Made by a program: the position numbers and the translations under genes. Of a stretch of 11,330 nt of DNA, positions 6,405 to 11,330 are shown piece after piece; position 1 is the stretch's first letter, and the number at the start of each line of letters is the position of its first letter. This DNA is from JAAXHE01 sp964551635 (GTDB lineage Bacteria; Latescibacterota; UBA2968; GCA-2709665), in assembly GCA_964551635.1 (NCBI GenBank), contig CAZKDZ010000097.1, positions 1-11,330 on the forward strand, in the 5' to 3' direction. The notes below the pieces were generated by a model that saw nothing but the letters and a program-made list of their open reading frames with translations, was not told the DNA's origin and did no database searches.

Positions 6405-6618
6405 CGAATCCTCCTATGCTTGTCCAGTTGGTTTAATGCGCGTCGACGACAGCGCGTGTCCAGATATACGACGTTGACGTCATAACCGGACAACGCGTCA
6501 CCATTCTTGACACCATACACGAATTCCCCCGCGTCGAGGCAGTCTCCACGGGGACCCGCCCCGCGGACTTCGCCTCGCCGCCGGTTCGAAGACGGGGCTT
6601 CCAACGGAACGGACGAAG

Positions 6619-6635
6619 TGTCGCAATTCGCGACG
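6619..6635. promoter_or_regulatory. 17-bp quasi-palindrome 1
   Basis: TGTCGCAATTCGCGACG: perfect GTCGC/GCGAC arms around five bases. It matches TGTCGCA-N3-TGCGACA with two mismatches in the right arm. It lies 215-231 bases upstream of the small gene's start codon. Confidence 0.35.
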
Positions 6636-6664
6636 ATGGGGTGCTCAGAGAGGCCGGATCAGTA

Positions 6665-6681
6665 TGTCGCAGATTGCAACA
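6665..6681. promoter_or_regulatory. 17-bp quasi-palindrome 2
   Basis: TGTCGCAGATTGCAACA: one mismatch from TGTCGCA-N3-TGCGACA. Its centre is 21 bases, about two helical turns, from that of site 3. Confidence 0.38.
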
Positions 6682-6685
6682 TCAC

Positions 6686-6702
6686 TGTGGCATTTTGCGA
6701 CA
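6686..6702. promoter_or_regulatory. 17-bp quasi-palindrome 3
   Basis: TGTGGCATTTTGCGACA: one mismatch from TGTCGCA-N3-TGCGACA. It is the counterpart of 2503-2519 in the duplicated block. Confidence 0.38.
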
Positions 6703-6777
6703 CCATACGCACACCGCTACGTCAATGCGGACGGGCGCTGCCGTCATCATCCGAACGGGGCCTGCCCGAATGGTCAG

Positions 6778-6847
6778 GGCCGCGGGGCCGGGCGACGCCA
6801 TCGTTCCGGAGCGAGCAACTGGCGCCGAACCCGGCAAACCCGCGGCC
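6778..6847. other. 70-nt nested-hairpin element, copy B
   Basis: Arms GGCCGCGGG (6778-6786) and CCCGCGGCC (6839-6847); inner stems GCCGGG/CCCGGC and CGCCA/TGGCG; terminal hairpin TCGTT-CCGG-AGCGA. It starts 24 bases past the stop of the mosaic gene at 6872, so it would lie in that gene's 3' untranslated RNA. It lacks a U-tract. Compared with copy A the base changes keep the pairing in two stems. Confidence 0.6.
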
Positions 6848-6871
6848 CGGTTCCTCCGTTCCACCCACGCA

Positions 6872-8962
6872 TCAAGGCACGGCGGTGATTCGGTAATCGC
6901 TGCCGACGCGGGTGCCCTGCAATCCGTTCAGGTTGAAAGACGCGCTGCAAAACCTGCCCGTACCGAACGCCGTAAAGTTGTAACAGCCCCCGCCGAGATT
7001 TCTAAAGGCCGCGCTGCCAACGGTACAGCTCTGGTTGGGACGCACGACCAGCCCGACGCGGCACGCACCCAGGTCGGAGCCGCCGGTACTGCCGCTGCTC
7101 ACGGCGACCTCCGCGGCGGTCGAGCAGTTGTTGTCGGTATTGCTCTCGCCGCTGACGCCGTCGACGCAGGCGCCGTAGTAATAGGTCCCGGCGTCCGACG
7201 GGGCGTTCAGGCTGATCGATTCTGCGCTTCTACCTCCCGCCGACAGGCTGCCCACGCGATCCGTACCCACTTCCGTGTCATTTGTCGAGATCGTTGCGTT
7301 GGACGAGCGATAGTACCGCAAGGTCGTGGCCGTGGCCGACGCGTTGCCCCGGTTGCGCACCGTGGCGCTAAGTGTAAACGACTGCCCGGTCGTCAGCGTG
7401 TTGTCGTCCACCGAGGGTGACTCCACGATCAGATCGGGACTACTTCCGCTACCACCGCCCCCGCCCCCGCCTGTTCCACTTGCCGCCGTAGTGCCCTCGG
7501 CGATGGGCGACCAGGGATCTGCAGAGCCGGTTTCGCAGGAAGACGAGTTTCTATACCGGTAGCGCATTTCGTAGGTCGTATTCGACTTCAGCGCCCCGTA
7601 GAACCACGTGGTGGCATAGCCAATAAAGACATTGTCGCCCCGGTTCGTGAACGTCGTACAGAATTCTTCCCATTCTCCCTGTGGCGCCTTTGTCCGTAGT
7701 TCGAGATCATAGGCTCTCGTTTCTCCGGCACGCCACGTATCCAGAAATCTGAAGTAGAGCGTATCGGGTGTCGCTCGCGTAAAAACCGGAGTGGAGAGAT
7801 CATTCGCCCGCCAGGCTTCTGCGTCCCCCGAGGTCCCATCGTCGCACGTGTAACCTACCGTGCCCGTGGCCTCCGTCGTAAACGTCATTTCAAGTGTGCA
7901 CTTGCCCCCGAACAGCTCCGAATCGTCGTAGATCTGCGTGAGATTGCCGGTATTCGGACCCGTGTTCGTGTAGGTATAGCGTCCCTCGCGCCTGCCGAAG
8001 CCTTCAGTAAACCGGCCGGCAGACACGATGTCCAGAAAGTAGGACTCCGCCAGAATCCGCTTGCCAACGGCCAGGCGGTCGAAGGCATTCTGGTCTGCGG
8101 GAGCAGAGCCGGAAGGCGTCCCGCCGCCGCCGGAGGGCGGGACCTCACTGCCGAAGGCGCCGGCGAAGATCAGAAAATCCGCGAAGGCGACGGATCCATC
8201 GCCATCCAGATCGAAGCGGGCTTCATACCGCGCATCGCCCTGGCTTGAACCGAAACCGCCCGCGAATGCCAGGAAATCCGGAAATCCGACGGTCCCGTCA
8301 CCGTCGAAGTCCGGCGACGCGGAGCCCGCGGCGTTAAACGTGATGACGCTGCCGGTCGTGAGTTCATCGGACGACGTGGCGCTTTCAGTAATCGTGACCT
8401 TCTCGACGCCGATGGTAAACTCCCTGCCCGTGACGTCTGCAGCCGTCTCAAACTCCGCGCGCGCCAGGAACCCCGATGACGCAAGCGTGACGGGCGAGGT
8501 CGATGCGAGGTTGACGCCGACCGACCCCTCCGGAATCGAAAGGTCGAAGGCGCTTTTTTCAGATTTGACGTAGGTCACTAGAGAGGCGTCAAAGTCGAAC
8601 CTGATGCTCGCGCCGCGCAGGGACGTCGTGACCCCCGTGGCGAATACCTCGATGGCGATTATCGTGCCGCGTCCCTGCACGGCGCCCGCGGTCACGCCGT
8701 CGTCCCTCTGGTTGCCTGCGCCGCCGTCGGCGATCAGGTCCAGCGACAGGACCGCGTTTGCATTGTTGCCCAGGGCGATTTTCGCGCCGTGCTCCGACAG
8801 CGTGCCCTTGACGGTGTCACCATCCCCGCCGGCAACCAACTCACCGCCGGCTATCAGGTCGAGAGACGAAAACCCGTCTTCGCTGTACGCGACGAGAACT
8901 GCACCTGTTAACACGAAGAGGCCAACAACCACAATCACCGACAGGCGAAATACAGAGTTCAT
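6872..8962 (-). CDS. Secreted mosaic protein: cohesin-like, dockerin-like, Cys and FN3-like domains, CARDB, Cys C-terminal domain
   Basis: 696 residues. Signal peptide about 1-26 (VVVGLFVLTGAVLVAYS); cohesin-like domain about 61-212; dockerin-like pair with loops at 218 (DFDGDGTVGFPD) and 251 (DLDGDGSVAFAD); linker; a domain about 291-385 with YTNTGPNTGNLTQIYDD and Cys355/Cys373; a fibronectin type III-like domain about 398-491 (YDLELR, TTYEMRYRYRN, PWSP); Gly-rich linker; CARDB about 509-621 with Cys599/Cys613; C-terminal domain with Cys634, 646, 660 and 672. It shares the ends and the cohesin-dockerin part with the gene at 3670-5817, but the middle is unrelated. It starts at 8962 behind a duplicated 13-bp AGGA-containing unit. 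Likely extracellular binding or scaffold protein with no catalytic motif; the FN3-like call is by sequence pattern only. Confidence 0.92.
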   Translation of the reverse strand: MNSVFRLSVIVVVGLFVLTGAVLVAYSEDGFSSLDLIAGGELVAGGDGDTVKGTLSEHGAKIALGNNANAVLSLDLIADGGAGNQRDDGVTAGAVQGRGTIIAIEVFATGVTTSLRGASIRFDFDASLVTYVKSEKSAFDLSIPEGSVGVNLASTSPVTLASSGFLARAEFETAADVTGREFTIGVEKVTITESATSSDELTTGSVITFNAAGSASPDFDGDGTVGFPDFLAFAGGFGSSQGDARYEARFDLDGDGSVAFADFLIFAGAFGSEVPPSGGGGTPSGSAPADQNAFDRLAVGKRILAESYFLDIVSAGRFTEGFGRREGRYTYTNTGPNTGNLTQIYDDSELFGGKCTLEMTFTTEATGTVGYTCDDGTSGDAEAWRANDLSTPVFTRATPDTLYFRFLDTWRAGETRAYDLELRTKAPQGEWEEFCTTFTNRGDNVFIGYATTWFYGALKSNTTYEMRYRYRNSSSCETGSADPWSPIAEGTTAASGTGGGGGGGSGSSPDLIVESPSVDDNTLTTGQSFTLSATVRNRGNASATATTLRYYRSSNATISTNDTEVGTDRVGSLSAGGRSAESISLNAPSDAGTYYYGACVDGVSGESNTDNNCSTAAEVAVSSGSTGGSDLGACRVGLVVRPNQSCTVGSAAFRNLGGGCYNFTAFGTGRFCSASFNLNGLQGTRVGSDYRITAVP
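7172..7447 (-). repeat. CARDB-coding segment shared with 3985-4260
   Basis: Residues 506-597, nearly the same protein and DNA sequence as in the gene at 3670-5817. Confidence 0.75.
8129..8782 (-). repeat. Cohesin-dockerin segment duplicated at 4834-5487
   Basis: Codes for residues 61-278, about 90% identical in protein to the copy in the other mosaic gene; similarity stops at both edges. Confidence 0.85.
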
Positions 8963-8965
8963 AAC

Positions 8966-8991
8966 AGATCCTCACTTGAGATCCTCACTTG
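8966..8991 (-). promoter_or_regulatory. Tandemly duplicated ribosome binding site
   Basis: On the minus strand CAAGTGAGGATCT occurs twice in direct succession (8991-8979 and 8978-8966), just before the ATG at 8962. Both copies carry the only AGGA-like site for this gene; the nearer one is about six bases from the ATG. The second copy may act as a standby site or be a recent slip duplication. Confidence 0.55.
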
Positions 8992-9128
8992 AATTCATAC
9001 CTTCCAACAAGCCGGCTGCGTGGTCAGTCACCGAAACAAGCCTCTCTTGTACGGCTGACGCACCGCCGATGCCTTTCACAATGCTACATTTCTGCGCAAC
9101 CGCCAGATGGCGGCATTCGCGGCGTGAT
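8992..9128. other. Spacer between two surface-protein genes with a small hairpin
   Basis: CCGCC-AGAT-GGCGG at 9100-9113 forms a short stem-loop 16 bases past the stop of the gene at 9129-9938. It may contribute to transcription termination, but no T-tract follows. No promoter for the gene at 6872-8962 is obvious. Confidence 0.35.
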
Positions 9129-9938
9129 CTACTTCAACAAAAGCATCCTCCTGGTCGCTGAGAAACTGCCCGCCAGTATCCGATACAGATAGACGCCGCT
9201 GGCGACGCGTCGGCCCAGCGCGTCCGTTCCGTCCCACGTCGCTGTAAACGTCCCGGGGTTCATGCGTTCGTTCACCAGTACGCGCACCTCCTGGCCGATC
9301 AGATTGTAAATCGCCAGCCGGACCATTCCCGCCTCCGGCAGGTGGTATTCGATTGCGGTGGAAGGGTTGAACGGGTTGGGCGTATTTTGCTCCAGATTGA
9401 AGCGATCCGGCAGCGGCTTCAGGTCGCCTATTTCGGCGTGATGCAGCATGTCAACAGCGCCATCCAGGCCGACAAGCACGCTTTCGGATACCTGAAAGTC
9501 GGACGACAACGGCATTCCGTCCGTCCTGAACAAAAGCTCGACGAGTTTCCCGTCGCCGCTGGCGCCCTGGCCGTCGATTTTCACCGCGCCGATATCCACC
9601 TGCCCCGGGGTCCGGTTCGACGAAAGGAACAGTGTCTTCTGTCCGGAACCCGATTTCAGCAGATTGCCGCCGAGTTCGGTGGCACTCACGAACTCATACT
9701 TGACCGGATCGTATAGCACGGAAAGTCCGTATCCCTTCAGATCTTTCGTCCGCGCCACCGACACGAGCATTTTCAGAACGCCGCTGTCGGCGCCTGGGTC
9801 GTTCACACGCTCCACCTTCAGCGTCGCATCGGCATTCCGGCCCCCGGTAATGGTCAAGCCGCGGGTAATGTCGCCTGCGAGCGCCGGTCCGCACAATACG
9901 AACGTCGCACAAACGGAGGTAATGACGAGAGTCCACAT
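9129..9938 (-). CDS. Secreted cohesin-like protein with FlgD-like / type IX secretion C-terminal tail
   Basis: 269 residues, ATG at 9938, AAGGAGG at 9944-9950 with five bases between. Signal peptide 1-21, cleavage after PALA. Residues about 37-165 look like a cohesin-type beta-sandwich (LVSVARTKDLKGYGLSVLYDP, then VDIGAVKIDG and LVELLFRTDG). Residues 180-269 are the FlgD-like/Por-secretion tail: NLEQNTPNPFNPSTAIEY, YNLIGQEVRVLV, WDGTDALGRRVASGVYLYR, ending RRMLLLK. In FCB bacteria such tails direct proteins through the type IX system to the cell surface. This is the only protein in the window with that tail; it may be a surface-anchored partner for dockerin-bearing neighbours (inference). Its own promoter probably lies beyond 9958. 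No dockerin loop and no enzyme motif were seen. Confidence 0.9.
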   Translation of the reverse strand: MWTLVITSVCATFVLCGPALAGDITRGLTITGGRNADATLKVERVNDPGADSGVLKMLVSVARTKDLKGYGLSVLYDPVKYEFVSATELGGNLLKSGSGQKTLFLSSNRTPGQVDIGAVKIDGQGASGDGKLVELLFRTDGMPLSSDFQVSESVLVGLDGAVDMLHHAEIGDLKPLPDRFNLEQNTPNPFNPSTAIEYHLPEAGMVRLAIYNLIGQEVRVLVNERMNPGTFTATWDGTDALGRRVASGVYLYRILAGSFSATRRMLLLK

Positions 9939-9957
9939 ACCTGCCTCCTTATATCAC

Positions 9958-9974
9958 GTCACCATTGCGGTGAC
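9958..9974. promoter_or_regulatory. Hairpin in the leader of the cohesin-like gene
   Basis: GTCACC (9958-9963) and GGTGAC (9969-9974) are perfect complements around ATTGC. The structure lies seven bases upstream of the AAGGAGG, so it could influence translation or serve as an operator. Confidence 0.35.
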
Positions 9975-10205
9975 AGGGTGTATGATGCCGAATACGTTGA
10001 AGACGATCGTTCGAGATATTCCCGAGATCCTGCCTCCGATCGCCTGGCGCTACTTCGTCACGGCGCGGCTCCTTCCTGCCCACGCTCGGGGCATTAAAAG
10101 AGGAAAGAGGAGTGAGAAGTAAGAGGACCTCCATTCTGCTCCTCATCTTTCCCGTTTATCTTTCCTCGCCATTCGTTTCTCTCTTTTCGCCTTAGTAGCT
10201 CTTGC
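9975..10205. other. Intergenic stretch with a purine/pyrimidine switch
   Basis: No gene supported. About 10096-10120 is almost pure purine on the plus strand, and after a short break about 10138-10195 is almost pure pyrimidine. It is low-complexity sequence; nothing else recognised. Confidence 0.5.
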
Positions 10206-10236
10206 AAAAAAAAGCCCCTCCCAAACGCGGGCGGGC
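10206..10236 (-). terminator. Probable weak intrinsic terminator
   Basis: On the minus strand GCCC (10236-10233) pairs with GGGC (10217-10214), with an imperfect inner stem, followed directly by eight T (10213-10206). If active, the gene at 9129-9938 must be transcribed from a promoter below 10206. Confidence 0.38.
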
Positions 10237-10295
10237 CGATTCCAAAATTCCGCAATTTTCCATCAGTATTTCTACTACTGAAAAATAAAGAATCT

Positions 10296-10306
10296 GGGGG
10301 GGGGGG
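10296..10306. repeat. Run of eleven G
   Basis: Homopolymer G(11) on the plus strand in the intergenic region. Its length may vary between cells or be a sequencing uncertainty. Confidence 0.8.
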
Positions 10307-10317
10307 TTGAACACTTA

Positions 10318-10334
10318 TGGCATGAATCATGCCA
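10318..10334. promoter_or_regulatory. 17-bp perfect palindrome resembling a sigma54 -24/-12 promoter
   Basis: TGGCATGAATCATGCCA has 8-bp arms around one base. Read in either direction it gives TGGCAT-N5-ATGC, close to the sigma54 consensus TGGCAC-N5-TTGC with correct GG/GC spacing. Another TGGCACGG begins nearby on the minus strand at 10354. It could equally be an operator. Confidence 0.35.
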
Positions 10335-10903
10335 CGGTCCGGAAACTCCGTGCCAGTCGTCGTGCGACCTGCCACTTCAGATTGAGCAACAAACATCGTC
10401 GTGGAACCTATATAGAATGTTTCCCGTGTCAATTCCTCTGAGTCCGGCGGATCCTGTTTCAGTCGGAAATCCGCCGCCGAACAAGTGTTGGGGAGAGTCC
10501 CAACATACACAAATATAACACTTCGTTAGTGGACTTCCTCGTGAAATATCGCGCTTTATTGATGATATTTTGCTGAAATTACAGGAGAATGCTCGAAATA
10601 CAGGCCGATAGACCCCCCTAATTTATCGGACGTTGCAGATTGAATGGACATGGAGATTCGTTCAGAGGGAACCAGGATTACAGCTGGGGAGAAAGTTAGG
10701 CGAGATCGACCCAACATTCGAGGTCTTCACGTCAATCGCCGGGGGACACGATTCAATCCGGATATTCGCGGGAGACATTGACGTGGCGGAGGGCGCCGGT
10801 TGAATGGCGGCGTTGGGTGTGAGGGAAGGTGGATCTGCGCAGGTGATAACGGACGTGAGGGAAGGAAGGGGGACAAGGAGGGCAGTTTCGGAAGGAATTC
10901 AAC
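10335..10903. other. Gene-free region
   Basis: I see no gene on either strand. It includes an AT-rich inverted repeat, AAATATC (10544-10550) and GATATTT (10564-10570), and a direct repeat GTGAGGGAAGG (10819-10829 and 10855-10865). The rest shows nothing recognisable. Confidence 0.5.
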
Positions 10904-10948
10904 AAAAAACGAGGGTCGAAGCGCGAGCGGCTTCGACCCTCGTTTTTT
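10904..10948. terminator. Strong bidirectional intrinsic terminator
   Basis: CGAGGGTCGAAGC (10910-10922) pairs perfectly with GCTTCGACCCTCG (10930-10942) around a seven-base loop. Six A precede it and six T follow it, so both strands have a stem plus U-tract. It lies 46 bases past the stop of the HEPN gene and ends its transcription; it also shields it from the opposite side. Confidence 0.93.
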
Positions 10949-10993
10949 CTGTACAAAAGCAACCGTGCGTTAAACCTGGATCTACGTCTGTCG

Positions 10994-11330
10994 CTATTCG
11001 GAGCCGGACTCCTCTGCTGCGGTTGCGTTAAGCGCTCGGATGCGGGCGACAATTGTCTCGACGGTTTCGGTGACTGCCGAAAGCAGCGCATCGCGGTCTT
11101 CGACGACCACCTCTGCGCCCGCGTAGCGGTATCGCACGGCATACCGCGTCAGCCACGCCAGCCTTTCGCCGGCCGGGGTGCGGTTTTCACCGGGATGCTG
11201 CCTCACGATGGCGGCAAGCTTCGCCAGATCGTGCGTGTTACGATAGTCTGCGTCAAGCGCGGAAATCCAGCCTTTAAGCGCGTTTTCCATTGCCTGCTGC
11301 GCGGTAAACCCGATCAGTTCCTGTGAAGAC
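10994..11330 (-). CDS. HEPN-domain protein, N-terminus cut off by the window edge
   Basis: The frame is open to the right edge (111 codons visible) and stops with TAG at 10994-10996. The ATG at 11290 is internal: upstream codons read LIGFTAQQAMENALKGWI, the typical FxAQQAxExALK helix of HEPN proteins (PF05168 type). Next come DYRNTHDLAKLAAI and LAWLTRYAVRYRYAGAEV, also typical, then a C-terminal helix. Such proteins often pair with a small MNT nucleotidyltransferase; any partner would lie beyond 11330. I see no Rx4-6H RNase motif in the visible part, so a toxin role is not supported. It is unrelated in type to the surface proteins and is separated from them by a strong terminator. Confidence 0.85.
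   Translation of the reverse strand, partial: SSQELIGFTAQQAMENALKGWISALDADYRNTHDLAKLAAIVRQHPGENRTPAGERLAWLTRYAVRYRYAGAEVVVEDRDALLSAVTETVETIVARIRALNATAAEESGSE

Larger units (their letters stand above)
6683..6847. repeat. Dispersed intergenic element, copy B
   Basis: Counterpart of 2500-2664, same length, roughly 80% identical by eye with an exact 40-bp core. It starts at a CACTG that also occurs at 6041-6045, the apparent edges of the segment missing from copy A. It lies between the stop of the mosaic gene at 6872 and the small gene. Confidence 0.75.
6405..6871. other. 467-bp intergenic region with structured element and palindromes
   Basis: No gene. The half nearest 6872 carries the 165-bp block shared with 2500-2664, with its nested hairpin, and three 17-bp quasi-palindromes at 6619-6702. 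The part at 6420-6610 should contain the promoter of the small gene; I see no clear -24/-12 or -35/-10 pair there. Confidence 0.6.
10206..10308 (-). ncRNA. Possible small RNA: three hairpins ending in a U-tract
   Basis: Read on the minus strand: hairpin CAGTA-loop-TACTG (10280-10264), hairpin AAAATT-GCGG-AATTTT (10259-10244), then a GC-rich hairpin and eight T. It begins just past a palindrome resembling a sigma54 promoter at 10318-10334. No coding sequence fits. Transcription is not shown, so this is tentative. Confidence 0.22.

Noticed and set aside
6687..6698. TGGCATTTTGC as a sigma54 promoter
   Set aside because: The TGGC and TTGC parts are too close together; it is better read as part of the 17-bp quasi-palindrome.
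10094..10510. Minus-strand open frame of 138 codons
   Set aside because: It runs through a poly-G/poly-C run (PPPP), a terminator-like hairpin with eight T, and low-complexity sequence; no ribosome site or domain supports it.
1..11330. tRNA, rRNA, transposase or integrase genes
   Set aside because: None seen on either strand; the rearrangements here leave no transposase trace in the window.

Overview
The window is moderately GC-rich. Every gene I can support lies on the minus strand, so it is read from right to left. Most proteins are exported, modular surface proteins. They combine Sec-type signal peptides, dockerin-like EF-hand pairs, cohesin-like beta-sandwich domains, CARDB adhesion domains, beta-propeller repeats, and in one case a FlgD-like/type IX secretion C-terminal tail. 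This mix, with strong AAGGAGG-type ribosome binding sites, suggests an uncultivated bacterium of the FCB-group or a related candidate phylum (Latescibacteria/Poribacteria-like). The phylum is an inference; there is no marker gene here.

Layout in transcription order. 11330-10994: 3' part of a HEPN-domain protein gene, closed by a strong bidirectional terminator (10904-10948). 10903-9939: about 1 kb without a gene, holding a palindromic sigma54-like site, a run of three hairpins ending in a U-tract, and a 5'-leader hairpin. 9938-9129: a secreted cohesin-like protein with a type IX-style sorting tail. 8962-6872: a mosaic cohesin/dockerin/FN3-like/CARDB protein. 6871-6405: an intergenic region with a 70-nt nested-hairpin element and three 17-bp quasi-palindromes. 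6404-5997: a small secreted cysteine-containing protein of unknown family. 5817-3670: a second mosaic protein, about 90% identical to the first in its cohesin-dockerin part but with beta-propeller repeats in the middle. 3651-2932: a membrane lipoprotein-like gene that appears broken by frameshifts. 2931-2407: an intergenic region that looks like a deleted copy of the locus around 5997-6847. 2406-1: a dockerin + 4xCARDB + leishmanolysin-like (M8) zinc protease, cut by the left edge.

The neighbours share blocks at the DNA level: leaders, ribosome binding sites, upstream hairpin elements and whole domains. The region therefore looks like an actively duplicating and domain-shuffling cluster of surface proteins. 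The presence of both cohesin-like and dockerin-like modules suggests, but does not prove, assembly of these proteins with one another outside the cell, with the M8 protease as an enzymatic member. The best leads for something undescribed are the duplicated hairpin/palindrome element that precedes two of these genes, the small cysteine protein linked to it, and the shared cysteine-bearing C-terminal domain of the two mosaic proteins.
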